From Bryopsis sp. KO-2023 (Eukaryota; Chlorophyta; Ulvophyceae; Bryopsidales; Bryopsidaceae): a stretch of 64,000 nucleotides of DNA. Position 1 is the first letter of the stretch. Every line of letters begins with the position of its first letter. Position numbers and translations under genes: made by a program. Shown here in pieces: positions 1 through 11,055 of the stretch. The stretch is taken from NCBI GenBank assembly GCA_030272585.1, contig BSYQ01000001.1:6448001-6512000 (forward strand). Direction: 5' to 3'. The notes under the pieces were generated by a model that had not been told where the DNA came from, made no database searches, and saw only the letters and a program-made list of their open reading frames with translations.

Positions 1-83
1 CCCTAAAGGGACCTACAGGAATATCAACACTTCCCACTGTCTCAATAGATATTCCCATATCCGCCAGTACTGCCCTTTGGCAA

Positions 84-216
84 TACCGTAGATAGGGTAA
101 TTTTTGCGCGCGCATATGCATGAACTTTCGCGTGTTTTATTTTTGCGACACTAATTTTTGCGATTTTTCTTACTCGCAAAAATTAGTCCAACGCAAAAAT
201 TACCCTATCTACGGTA
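84..216. mobile_element. Small foldback element (MITE-like) with perfect 25-bp terminal inverted repeats
   Basis: Bases 84-108 and 192-216 are exact reverse complements over 25 bp. A second, inner inverted repeat pairs 150-163 with 174-187. Both ends finish in TA, so the element could be read as 129 bp (86-214) flanked by a TA target duplication, as in Tc1/mariner-derived (Stowaway-like) MITEs. TA is itself palindromic, so the duplication cannot be proved from one copy. It has no coding capacity. The core words TTTTTGCG and CGCAAAAA recur inside it. Mobile origin is inference from structure only. Confidence 0.6.
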
Positions 217-946
217 CATTTCCTCACTCTACATTCATCCTTCTCACTTATTCCTATCCTCATCTAAACCTCTAATCTCTCAATCAATCAATCAATATCA
301 ACCCAACTACCCCTCTTTTCCACACACGAACAACTCAGAAACACATCCACGAGGGGAATGTATCAAGAAAACTTTGAATCTGAACAAACAACCTACCTCT
401 TTCACTCTGGAAAAAACAAGCATTCAATATTTGTTGTTACTTGCACAATGGGAAGACCCGCTCTTCAATTGAAGTTCAGGTAACAACAAAAAGACTCAGC
501 AAATGCCAATTGCCACCAATCGTTTTACAATCAGACACACGAACATGTGGAGCGTAGAAGCATAGTAGCCAACCCGCCTTGCAAAAAGCAAGAATTCCAA
601 AAAATTATCGCCTTGTGGAGTGATCAAAGTTGTCGCAGCATTATTCTGCCAATAGCTTTCCTCACATATCCCGCTCTGAAAAACTGCCCTGGTCAAGCGT
701 GTACACGCACATGTGCTGCATCTTTGACTTCCAAGTGAGAAAAAATGGTGCTGTGTTTTCTGGAGTTTGCGAACAAATAAACATTTTTTGCAGGGTGGAG
801 GAGAAGGCCGCTTTGTGGCGGTTTCGAAGTTAACCTCCTTGCCATTCATTAATTAAGGCCCATTAAACAAAAATTAGCATAAAACCGCCAAGGGCAATCC
901 ACCACGCGCGCGCTTTCGGGATCCATCCAGTGAGCTAGTTCGCACG
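217..946. other. Intergenic, no supported gene
   Basis: Short open frames exist on both strands (for example 496-849 minus), but none shows a recognisable domain, compositional bias or splice support. This is probably the upstream region of the SSB-like gene. Confidence 0.5.
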
Positions 947-2440
947 ATGCGGGTGAGAGCGAGCATGCTTTCGCAGAGAATCCTGCACCCTATTTGCAGG
1001 ATTGCATGCCCAAAAAGGACGGCAACGTGCAAGTCGTCAGCCAGCCATGTCTTCAGCGCAAGTACGAGCTTGTCTTTCTTGAAGCCAGTAAGTCCCAGCT
1101 CCTGGCGAGTTTTTGATCATGCCCAGCGAGTACATGCCTCTTCCCAACTATTACCAGGGAAATTTTCATGGTTACTTTTTCCAGTCTAGATTTTGGAATA
1201 ATCCTGAACCTTGATGCAGCCATCATGCTCATTTTATTGAGTTTCATTTCAGTGAGATGGCTCCACTGGAGCAAGGATCGAATTTTCCTTATCGAGGTAG
1301 AATTGTTTTCACAGGTGCTTCCGGGGATACTTATCAGCAAGCCTCTGCACCCCAGGAAAAGTCAGACATCCAAGTGGCTGCCTCCGAAACAAGGGTGATG
1401 TCGTACAATCAGGAGCACTACAACAAAGTTTTGCTGACAGGGGTTGCATGCGAAGATCCCAAAGCCCACACATCCAGACAAGGGAAGACATACGTCACTC
1501 TCACCATTGGACAGCCCTACCCTAAGAAGGCCTGGGTACAGAGGATAAATCTGACATTCTGGGAAAGCAGTGCGGAGTCCGTGATGAGGGATGTGACTAA
1601 AGGATCCCAGATGGCTGTGAGTGGATGCCTGTCAGAGTGGAACGATCGAGTTTCCCTGCATGTGGAAGATTTCTACCTTGTTGAAACCACCACATCTCCG
1701 TTTACGCCAGGTGAGGTGCTTCAGGGGCCCGAACGCTGGAGTCAGACATGCGTTTTTGGATAATATTTGCACATTGATTGCATGTGATTCATGATTTTTC
1801 TATTGTAAGGGAAGAGTGGAGTTGTTTCCTTACTTTTTTATGAGACTATAAGAAAATTGACTGGACGCCAAACGCATTCTCTGTGCGTTCTATGTCAGAC
1901 CTGGTCCGAAACATTTTGGAGAAGAGCCAGCGGGATGCAGACGGAGAAGGAAACACGAATGCCCTTCCAGTCACCAAATCCAAAGCCCAGTGCCACAATT
2001 TATACACAAAACACAACATGAGTGCGAAAGATGTCGCCCAACAGCGGAACATCAAAGAGACGACCGTGATCGGTTACCTCGCTGAAGTGGCTGTTGCTGG
2101 CCTGACGGTCGATTGGGCAAGGTTGTGCAAGGAAGCCGAAATCGGACCGGTGGGGTCTGTTTTCATGACGGCTGATGAAATCCATGCAGGAATCATGGAG
2201 GTAGTGGGGGATGTTGGTGCTGTCGACACTGGGACCTTCAAGAACGCGACCATCGGGAAGATTCGAGGGCGGGTGCAAGGGAAGTCTCGGGTGAAGTTCA
2301 ATATCCAGGAGGAGTTGAAGCCGGGGTTCATTTATGCACAGATCAAGGTGGTTCTGGCGATGCTGCTGTCGGGGATCGGGCCCAAGGATTGGAATGCCTT
2401 TTTGTTACCGCCCGATGAGCCACAGCCTGCACCTTTTTGA
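947..2440 (+). CDS. Organelle-type SSB-like OB-fold protein fused to a C-terminal HTH_40 helix-turn-helix
   Basis: Two exons are clear: about 1252-1710 and 1845-2440 (stop TGA), joined in phase 1 across intron 1711-1844. The first carries a single-strand-DNA-binding OB-fold, with the SSB-like start NKVLLTGVACEDPKAH and later FWESSAESVM. The second carries a helix-turn-helix (LYTKHNMSAKDVAQQRN, then TTVIGYLAEV) like the HTH_40 domain at the C-terminus of RecQ/WRN-type helicases. About 80 further residues follow. A candidate first exon at 947 (ATG) encodes an Arg/Ser-rich leader that resembles an organelle transit peptide, but its splice phase to the OB-fold exon is unresolved. An internal ATG at 1257 is the alternative start. 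The inferred role is binding single-stranded organellar DNA in replication or repair. The domain pairing is unusual. Confidence 0.75.
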
Positions 2441-3135
2441 CCAGAGCATCGATTTTCAACACCTGTATTTTTTCTGGTTTATTTTCTTTTAATGGGTTTC
2501 CTTCATGTCTTCACCACAGCCAACGCCTTGAAAAAATACAACTGCTCCCAGGTCTGGTTGTCAGTAGCTGTCGTTTAATTCAAGAAAGTGGTGATGGGGC
2601 GTTGCTGGGTCCGTGGAGGTAGGATGAATGAGTGTCAGACTTGTAGAGGAGAATTCGAGAATGGATATGTAGGGGGTGAGGGACAGGGAGGAAGAAGTTT
2701 TCTTAGATGGGCTTGAAATTGTGGAAGGAAAAGCAGAGGGGGCAATTTTGGAATGGATGCCATTGTGAAGATATCGAACGAGAGGTGGAGCACCTCTGAG
2801 TTACACAATCGTGATCGTGTTCAATCCTGTTTCTTCTCGATATGCGATGCATATCATGCAGACATCCTCAAAAAACACAAGCCCAACGAGGAAGAACTGG
2901 TCCCGAGCCCTTGAAAAAAAATATCAAATGCAAGGGCCAAACGTCCAAGCAAAGCAAAAACAAAATGCCTGTTGGTTTCACAGCCCGATTTGTTTGCATG
3001 CATCCGTGATCAACAATCGCCGCCGTTCAGTTGCCAATTTTCAGGTCATCAAACTCTTGACGATCAGTGTTATCAGTGTTCTTGTAATGTTTCGAGCGAT
3101 CATCGCACAGCGCATGTTATGCAGATTCTCGAATC
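2441..3135. other. Intergenic, no supported gene
   Basis: This stretch separates two genes on the same strand. Open frames here (2811-3182) lack any recognisable motif. It presumably holds the 3' end of the SSB-like gene and the promoter of the RBFA gene. Confidence 0.5.
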
Positions 3136-4822
3136 ATGCTGAAAATCGGGGGAAACACTTTGAGACGCTGTTTTCTGCTTAGCCTGTTGAAACAGGAAGG
3201 AGCAGCCACCTGCTCGACTGGAACGATCCTCCAGCAGCCCCTGGTCTCTTTGCAGGATTTCAGATCTTACAGGAGGAAAGCGAAAGAAGTCACGCCGGAT
3301 GCCGAAATCGATCTTTCTTACACGTGAGGATTCACCATCGCAGACTCTCCCCTGTATCAGGTTGCATGCAATGTTCTTTTGACGAATTGCTGCACAACAT
3401 CAACAAAATGCACGAAATACCCTGGAATTTGCTGCTTCCAGACTGTCTCATAGCAGGAGAACTTTTGGTTGAAATGGCTCCATGCTGGGATATCAATTGA
3501 TGTCTGATCACTGCAGATCACCAACTGACCTCCTCTACCGAGATTCGGTGAAGCATCAGAAATGTAGGTTGGCAGACACAAACCGCGGCGTTTTCCTTGA
3601 ATCCATTTCTCCTCATGTCGCCTGATTGTCGTGTTTTGAGGAGAGGATAATGCACTTAGCTTGAGACCTTGAAGATGAAACACTGCATTGTTGGACTTCG
3701 TCCATCCTGGCAATCTCCATTTTCAGCACCAGGTTTTTTCTGAGGGATCCACTGATGTCAGTTTTCAACAAATCTGTGGCGGCGTTCCAGTTACACAGCG
3801 GGTGGAGGATGCCTTAGTGTCCGGCATATTTCATGATGGAGTTCTGCGAGATGCCCTGGTGAAACAGAGGGGATTTTCGGTTTCAGAGGTGAGTATACCT
3901 CAATTTTGGTATTTTTACAAGACCTTTTAACAAAACACTCGAGAGGTGAGTTTTCGTGAAATCCAATATCCTTGGATTATCTTGTAGTTTGGCCTGATTT
4001 GTTTTTTTCTCTATTTTCCCCCTCCTCTGTGTCCATCGAATGAGATGATTGTGCAAAGTTTAGGTGAGAGTGGCAGGGGATCGTAGAACGGCTTTCATTC
4101 AATGGGGATGCCTTCCGAAAATGAGAAGAGCGACTCAACAGGATCTTTTTACAAAGTGAGTGTTTTTTTTAATCGTTAACAGCAATTTTTTTGGGGAAGA
4201 ACAAATTGTTTTTTGCTGATGGGGCACATCCTTTCTGAAAACTTGGGTCTGACCAGAAAGGATTCGCTGTGTTTGGTGGTGTTCAGCTTGAAACGCATCC
4301 GGACCAATTTTGGAGAAAGACTTGGGGCAAGGTAATCAATCTGCCTTTCTCATCTTTCGTGCGTAGATTTTTCAAACGATTTGCTGGATCATGATGACAG
4401 TTCACCCATGCTCCACTTCTTGAAACGATTTGAGGAATGTGTGCATGGAAAAATCGATTGTACTATCTTTCTGACAAAAAAAAGAGACTAGCCCTGCAAG
4501 TAGTGATCAAAGGGTTTCGTTTTCCAGACAAAAAAAAAATAAATTGCATTCCGTAGATATCAGTGAAGGATCGCTCCCTCCTAGTTGGAGAAAAAGCTCC
4601 AGGGAGGATATTCAATATTATTTGCTGAGATGGTCTGCTGCGTTGGTCAGATTCTTGCCACGGCTTGAGTTCAGATTCGACAGTCTGACTCAGGATCAAA
4701 GGAACATCGAGGACGTTTTCAATGAGCTCGATGTCGAGGATGACAGAGATAAGCTCGAGTCCATGACCAAACAAATCAGAGAGGAAATAGATCAAAAATC
4801 TGAGCGAGATCCAAGAGGATGA
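3136..4822 (+). CDS. RBFA: Ribosome-binding factor A, probably mitochondrial
   Basis: Five exons (3136-3323, 3762-3888, 4064-4155, 4257-4331, 4651-4822) join in phase and give 217 residues. The N-terminus (MLKIGGNTLRRCFLLSLL) is basic and hydrophobic like a mitochondrial presequence. The body follows the RbfA KH-like fold: TQRVEDALVSGIFHDGVL, then VRVAGDRRTAFIQWGCLP as the central strands, then SLKRIRTNFGERLGAR and FLPRLEFRFD. The last matches the conserved 'R-x-P-x-L-x-F' strand near the family C-terminus. The tail is acidic and charged. RbfA family proteins bind the small ribosomal subunit and help late 16S/12S rRNA maturation. A mitochondrial rather than plastid location is inferred from the leader only. 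The 4332-4650 intron is placed by phase and by similarity. Confidence 0.8.
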
Positions 4823-5237
4823 GTCATTATAATGGCCACGAGACCTGCTGACGGCAGTTGCTCAGATTTGGGAAGAATGTTATGGACACCAATGTGGAGG
4901 CAATTGGTTGAGGTTTTGCATGTAAGAACATATGTTCAGAGGGACAGGGAGCGTCTCAAAAAGGATGAAATGAAATGGGGTGGGGTTTTTTTGCATGAAG
5001 GGGTCCTCCGTCAATTCCCTTTTTTATGTATCCATCGCACACTAGAATTTTAAGCAATAATGTCACTGGGTCAACTCGGACAAGTTGATGAAAATGGAAT
5101 GAAACCCCATGCTGCCCACCCAGCCCTCTTTCAAAAAACAAGGATTCTCCCGGACTACTCAACCAATACTCTTGGCCTTGCTTTGAAAGCTGACAACCCA
5201 TGCACCTTCCAGCCCACCAAAAATTGCGAAAAACATA
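4823..5237. other. Convergent 3' intergenic region
   Basis: Lies between the stop codons of RBFA (+) and NIT1 (-). No coding or RNA signal was seen. Confidence 0.5.
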
Positions 5238-6386
5238 TCATTGAATTGCAACATGTCCTGCTTCCCTGTGTGCTTTGACTGGCATCCTCCTTCTGATATC
5301 TTGCATTTTTCCCAAATCGATGTCTGCGATTGCTATTCCGGTCTCATGAGGGTCGTCCAACTTTCCAATGATCTTCCCCCATGGATCCACGATCATTGAA
5401 TGCCCGTAGGTTTCACGGTTTTCATTGTGAACCCCCGCTTGGGCCGCAGCAATCACATAGCACTGGCAATCTATAGCTCTTGCCCTCAATAGAACCTCCC
5501 AGTGGGCTTCTCCAGTCGGTCTAGTGAATGCTGAAGGAACCTGGACAGCACACAAAGCAAAAACCCTCATCCTCTCATTTCCACACACATACAGCATCCA
5601 GCTGTTGGATTAGGCCTCTTGCAGCATCGATGAACAGGCCACAGATCTCAAATCCATTTTTTACCAGGAGAACTTCGGCCCCCATCTTGAACGTCAATTG
5701 CTGATACAGCTCTGGAAACCTGAGGTCGTAGCACACCGACAATCCCAAACAGCCCACAGGGCTGTTGCACACCACAAGGTCACTTCCAGGGCTGGTGAAA
5801 TCGCTTTCCACAACTTTCATGCCTCCAGGGACATCCACATCAAAGAGGTGCACTTTTCTGTACTTCGACACGATGGCTCCTGTGTCGTCGATGACCACAT
5901 GGCAATTGTGAAGGTGATTTTCGTCTGGGCCTTTCTCCTGCATAGCCACCAACAGACATTCACGGACTTCCTTTCCCCAACAAAGAGATGAATAAACACC
6001 AAAAAAAAATCAGGAGCTGTCGAAGCATGTACCAAAAGACACCAAAAAAAAAGATCCCCCACCTTCTTTTTCTAATTGCGATACCAAACAAATGCTAGTT
6101 TCACCTGAAACCCACCCAGAGACAGCCAAATTTTCGCATCCCGAGCAAGGCTTTTGTATCTTTCCATGATCGGACCATCGCATGTTTCTGCAATTGACAG
6201 CGATTCCTTCTTGATCCTTCCGATGAATGAGAAACATTCAGGGAGGAACACCATGCTACATTTGGCGTCGACTGCTTGATGCACGAGGCTCTGACAGGTG
6301 TGGAAATTGGCACTCGTGTCTCCGACCGATGTCATTTGTGCCACAGCCACCTTGTGGATCCCAGGTTCTTTTTGTGTTTCCGACAT
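5238..6386 (-). CDS. NIT1: NIT1-type carbon-nitrogen hydrolase (deaminated glutathione amidase)
   Basis: Three phase-0 exons on the minus strand (6386-6105, 5937-5665, 5540-5238) give 285 residues, the usual length of NIT1/NIT2. The nitrilase-superfamily catalytic triad is visible: Glu in FLPECFSF, Lys in [10 protein letters not shown] and Cys in [10 protein letters not shown]. The NIT1 landmarks [40 protein letters not shown] and [10 protein letters not shown] are all present. Known NIT1 proteins repair metabolites by hydrolysing deaminated glutathione. There is no obvious transit peptide, so a cytosolic form is likely. The gene converges with RBFA. The +-strand open frame that overlaps its first exon is a shadow. 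Confidence 0.92.
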
Positions 6387-8038
6387 GGTGGCCTGAATTC
6401 AGTGTCAGTTGCAGCTCAAGATCATGATTGCCCCATTGGCTTGAAATACATCTCACTTTTGAGCCACAATTGCATCGCTCTGATTGTCTGCTTGAGCAAC
6501 AATCTGAGACTGGAAGGACTGAGAAGAAGAATGATTTGCCTATTTGGGTTTTTTTTTGGGTGGGTGGGGAATGGGGGGGGGGCTGTTGAGGGATTGCCAC
6601 AGTTCCATGTTCACTCTGGAATTTTTTCGTTAAAACATGCGGTGTGTACCTCTCTGATCCCTCTGATTGCAGGGGCGAATCGACAGGAAGGGGGATTAGA
6701 ACGGAAAGACGCTCCAAACGTGTGGCCCAACCTCGCCGCAGCCAACGAGATCATTCACGTTGTGAAATTTTCAAACAAGGTGACCCAAGCAAGGGGATCC
6801 CCGCACTGAAAATGTAGGATGTAGGATCAAATGTAGGATGTTGGTTTGACTGCCAGATAACGCAATTCCCATGTCTGAGCAGTGCTCAGTGAGCACACAT
6901 GCGCGGAAAATTATCGCACTCTCTTCAATCTACAGAAGATATTCGTGCATCTGAGTGTCAGTCAGTGAGAACGTGGTGGGATGAATGGATGGAGTGAAGA
7001 GGTAATTGGGTTTTCAGATGGGGTCGTCAGTGGGGATTCAAATTTCAGTCCGATCATCCATTCAGAATGACCAACATTTCACCTTCAGTAACTAGGGGAC
7101 TGGGTGCGAGCTAAGGGTGCTGATCAAGAGTGGCAATTCGCCCTTCTTTTTTTCTAAAAAGGATCTCATTCTTCCGCCTCCAGGAAAGACAATTTCCCCA
7201 TCCAAACAAATTCCCAAGCATTGTCCAGAGAGCAGAGTCTGTTTGTGAGTTAAAAATCCCAAAATAACAAGACAAAATAACATACTCCAGTCTTATCCTA
7301 TCTAACGTATCACCTACCCACAATCCCTCTGCATCGATCGCCTAGTTTTCTGTGCTCACACACAAAAAAGCAGTTTTTTTTCGTGTTGGGGCTGCAACAC
7401 CTCTCTGAGCTTCGACAGCAAGAGGGAAAAAAAAGCAGAGAAAGAAAAATGAAGGAGCTTCCGAATGCAATGAAGTTTCAATTTCATTGATTAATCAGTC
7501 CACGAAACAAAAACACAAAACAAAGCAGTTCCAGCTCGTCCTCAGACATAGAATCCCCCTTTTTTTGTTTTGTTTTTTCTTTCCCCCCTCTCTTCCTATC
7601 TCATCATTCAATTTCAAGACAACACCTTGGATTGGAAACAGTAAAAAACCCAACCAATCTTTTCTTTTCCTGCAACCGATTCTCACTTTCCCAAAACGAA
7701 GCAAAAAAAAAAGAAAAAAGGACCCTCTGCTAATTGAAGCAACCACCACAAGCATGTCCCGGCCCTTTTTTTTTTCTTTCAAAAACCTAAAAAAATTAAA
7801 AAAAAACTTTTTTTTCTCCTTAAGCAGAGTCCACAGAACCAAGACATGCAACCCCCTTTTTTCTTCCAAAAGATCTATTCTCTTGCTCAGGTGTCTGTGC
7901 ATATATTTATATGTATATATATGTATAGTGTTTTGTCTTTTTCCCTCCCTCCTGTCTTTGTTCCTGTTTTCTTTTTTCTCTTTTCTTTCCCTACTTTCTG
8001 TCCAAAAAATCGATGGACCTTCATCGCATCTCTAGAAG
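6387..8038. other. Intergenic, low-complexity, no supported gene
   Basis: Contains a short degenerate direct repeat (ATGTAGGAT units, about 6811-6840), a run of nine or more G at about 6570, and long A- and T-rich tracts at 7370-8035. Open frames here are Lys/Phe-rich products of those tracts. It probably holds the NIT1 promoter and the 3' UTR of the p23 gene. Confidence 0.45.
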
Positions 8039-8554
8039 TCATTCCTTATCAGCGCTCGTTTCTTTGTCTCCTTCGTCGCCTTTTTCTTTGGCCTCCTCTG
8101 CCAAGCCAGGGACGTCCTCATCGTCGTCGCTATCCGAGAAATCCATCCCATCCAACCCCGAGAACTGGCCCATCTGACTCATATCGAAACCTTCGTCCCC
8201 TCCTTCGTCGTCCGAATCGACCCATTTGCTCCAATCCACCTTCACGTTGTGCGGCGCTTTCTGGCGCACGAGCTTGGGCCAGAAACCCTCCTCCTTTTTG
8301 GGGATCATCACGAAAACGTTGCGGCCGGTGGTGCTCACCTTGGTCTCCGCAGGATCCACTTCTTTGAGGAGCTCCATATCCATTGCGTAAGATTTCCCAT
8401 CGGATCCCGCTTTCCCCGAGAACCGCAGCACCGCGAAACTATCCGAGTCGTCCTTGTCCACTTGCACCTTGGTGTCCTTGCAATCTTGGACGTCCACCGT
8501 GAGCAATAGGCAATCTTTGCGTTGAGCCCACAGAACCAAAGGCGCTTGCGTCAT
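8039..8554 (-). CDS. p23: Hsp90 co-chaperone p23 (CS domain)
   Basis: A single intronless exon of 171 residues. ATG at 8554 fits because it opens directly on the CS-domain strand APLVLWAQRKDCLLLTVDV. The p23 signature follows: KSYAMDMELLKEVD, GFWPKLVRQK (canonical F-x-x-W-P-x-L) and VDWSKWVDSDDE (canonical W-x-x-W). It ends in a Gly/Met/Asp-rich and strongly acidic tail, as in eukaryotic p23/Sba1. Family members bind the ATP-bound Hsp90 dimer and slow its ATPase. The location should be cytosolic or nuclear. The frame is open further upstream to 8743, but without family similarity, so I treat that part as 5' UTR. Confidence 0.95.
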   Translation of the reverse strand: MTQAPLVLWAQRKDCLLLTVDVQDCKDTKVQVDKDDSDSFAVLRFSGKAGSDGKSYAMDMELLKEVDPAETKVSTTGRNVFVMIPKKEEGFWPKLVRQKAPHNVKVDWSKWVDSDDEGGDEGFDMSQMGQFSGLDGMDFSDSDDDEDVPGLAEEAKEKGDEGDKETSADKE

Positions 8555-9813
8555 GATTTTCTTCGTGAGGGAGGGTTCCGGGGGCGTTCGTGTGGAAAGG
8601 TCGCTGAGGTGCTGAGGATTCGATCTCCGTCGAAACGAGCTCGACAAACAAGACGCTGCTGAAGAACGACAAGAAGCTTCCCCCCAAAATATTACGAATT
8701 CTCTGTGGAGAAATGAAAATGGTATGGAGGGCCTGGACAGCATTTTGTGCGAAGACGAACAAAGACGTCCACTTCACCAGACGTCCCTTAGCGACGTGGC
8801 AAGTTCAATAAACTTTATGGAGAAAGCTTCTGGCAAAAAAAAGCTTTCTTTTCCCTTCTTTCTTTCTCTTCTTTTTCCTCTCTTTCTTTTCTTTCTTTCT
8901 TTCTTTCTTTTTCTTAGCTTTGCTCCAGGAACCATCTCTTTCACTTGAGAAAGAGATGGTTTAGAAAGGGGTCAGAAACATGTTTTGTAACATTTGGATG
9001 ATCGGTTTCTTTCTCACAGTTGTCGAAATCATCATAACATAAACATAAACATCATAACCACTGTTCCCAAACAGCTACCACCCAACTGAATTACTCCTTT
9101 TCCAAAAAACAGTTCAATAAATCCATGTCTTACTAAACACACCATCCTGCTGCTGCGGGACCAACACCACCCATATCTAGAATTCTTCAAAACACTCCAG
9201 AAACCAAAACCAAAATTCTTAACACCAGCAAACGAAACATCTTCAAACCACCTCTCCATCCCAGACTAAATTATTCAGCAACAATTATGACAATCAGGTT
9301 GCATCGTCCATCTCTTTTTTTTTTTTAATTCTACATTCCAAAACACTGCCATTTAATGGCCCTATATCCATCATCCCTCAAACCTAATACAACAAAAGGA
9401 ATCGCTCAAGAAATCCACATTTTCTATTCATCGTTGTTCAGTTCGGGACCCTGCCGTTATTCGAAAAAACCCACACTAAGGTCAGAATATCAAAAAAATT
9501 GCCGCTCCTCAATAGAACCATAACCAAAAAATCTCCACATTTCTCCAAATATCATCATCATATTATAATATTTAGCCCCCCGTTGGGTCGAAAGCGTGCC
9601 AGTGTGTGCTACCAACAGCAAAATCGCAAGCAACCACCCACAAGAAATTTGGACTGAGATGCACCAGGCAAAATCCTGGGACCCATCGCCTTAAAAAATC
9701 TCCACCGCCATCGGACCGCTTATTTTCCATCACTATACACTTTTCTGTTCAAATTAATTTTGTAATACTGGTCGATCCTCAACTGAGCAGGCATCGACAG
9801 ACAGACACACCCC
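8555..9813. other. Intergenic, AT-rich, no supported gene
   Basis: Begins with the p23 5' leader and promoter, contains a pyrimidine microsatellite (8841-8917), and continues as AT-rich sequence with short repeats of CATAAACAT near 9040. No domain or splice-supported exon was seen. Confidence 0.45.
8841..8917. repeat. CTTT-type pyrimidine microsatellite
   Basis: About 75 bp of nearly pure pyrimidine with consecutive CTTT units (8887-8910), in the upstream region of the p23 gene. Simple repeat; no function claimed. Confidence 0.8.
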
Positions 9814-10822
9814 TCAGGTGCTGCAAAAATATTCCACGAACTCCCAGCAAATGAAAAAAGCAAAAACGGAGATCGACGTGCAGTAAACGAGGTTCACCAG
9901 CAGGGAGCCCCTGGGAGATGAAATCACCCCACATCGATTCCTCCCCATCCTGTGCTGCAGAAACCTCCTCTTGCAATTCTCCTCCAACACCCATGCACAA
10001 TACGACGACAACCCCCATCCAAAAAAGACGGTAAGAAACACCGAAACATGCATGCAAGTCTGCATCGGATTCATAACCGACGAGGACCGGTTCCGTCCAT
10101 ATATGGACAGAGATATCCTGTTTGCAGCGTTCTCCAGCTTCTGCCAGCATCCTGACAGATGGGGTGCCCCCGGAGACTTCACAGCGTTCGCACAGAAGGG
10201 CTCCATGCTGCCGATCAGAATCGCAGCCACAGCTGTTTGGGTGATCAGATGGTCCCTGAATTTGAGCCATGTCGACAATGGCATGATCATCATCTGAGGA
10301 ACCCCAGAACCAGCCCAGACGGCTTTCACGATCGCCCACACTGGGTGGTTGGGCAGGTCATACCTCCATGCCATCGATCCGCTCGCTTTAGCAGTGCATA
10401 ACGCGATAGTGATTCTTGGATGAGAGAGAAAGCAACCAGGGAAAAAAAAACAAACAAACGATGAGTGGGGCTGTCACGAGACGCACACGACCGCTATACA
10501 AGCGAGTTGCCGAGGGGAAAAACGTTTTACGATACCTGGTCAGACCGATAGCGACGGATCTCCAGGGTGGTGGACCATGGTGGCCCCGCAGGCGTCGGAG
10601 AGCAAAAATCGCCCCGACGAGAAGGTAGCTCAGGAGATATGACGACACGCCGTCGAACGTGTCTTTCCCCGAATATCTTTCCGAGGAAAGTCGGACTGAC
10701 CAGACGGCGAGCGTGACGCCCGCGACGGCGAAGGAGAGCTTATCTGCAGTCCAAACATTGCGCAGGAAGTATGTATCGTAGTCCTGGTCCACTTGCGGGT
10801 TTTCGAAAACTCGGAACGCCAT
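9814..10822 (-). CDS. Unrecognised multispanning membrane protein
   Basis: Proposed two exons, 10822-10489 and 10385-9814, joined in phase 1 over a 103-bp T-rich intron, giving 301 residues. Hydrophobic segments occur near residues 29-45 (SFAVAGVTLAVWSV), 63-75 (LLSYLLVGAIFAL), in the middle (MMIMPLSTWL and TAVAAILIGS), and twice near the C-terminus (VFLTVFFGWGLSSYCAWVL and NLVYCTSISVFAFFICW). I do not recognise the family. The first exon starts with MAFRVFENPQVDQDYDTY and has no signal or transit peptide. The product is convincing as a membrane protein because both exons are open in frame and hydrophobic in blocks, but alternative splice sites are possible. It is divergent from PCID2 across about 230 bp. 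Confidence 0.55.
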
Positions 10823-11055
10823 TCCGGCGACTCGACTCTGAATGTCACCTTTTCCTCACACACGCAACGATCAGCAGGGATGCATTCGATGTTTCTGTCC
10901 GCAGTTCCCCAGTGTGAGAATGACGCTGGTGGATAAAAATGCTGACAGGAGATCTATTGGATTTTTTTGCTGGCCGCTCCGTAACAGATGGATGGAACAC
11001 CTTGGGTTGATATCATTTCGCGATTTTTTTCCTGACCAGGAGGAGCGGATTCAAC
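10823..11055. promoter_or_regulatory. Likely shared promoter region of a divergent gene pair
   Basis: Only 233 bp separate the start codons of the membrane protein (-) and PCID2 (+), so promoter elements of both must lie here or within the first exons. No TATA box or known motif is claimed. Confidence 0.4.

Noticed and set aside
496-849. 117-codon minus-strand open frame with several cysteines
   Set aside because: No family resemblance, and a similarly long frame lies on the opposite strand; not enough to call a gene.
6276-6809. 177-codon + strand open frame
   Set aside because: It overlaps the first NIT1 exon antisense and continues into a poly-G tract; no motif.
7487-8035. 182-codon + strand open frame
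   Set aside because: Composition follows the poly-T/poly-A tracts downstream of the p23 gene; no conserved element.
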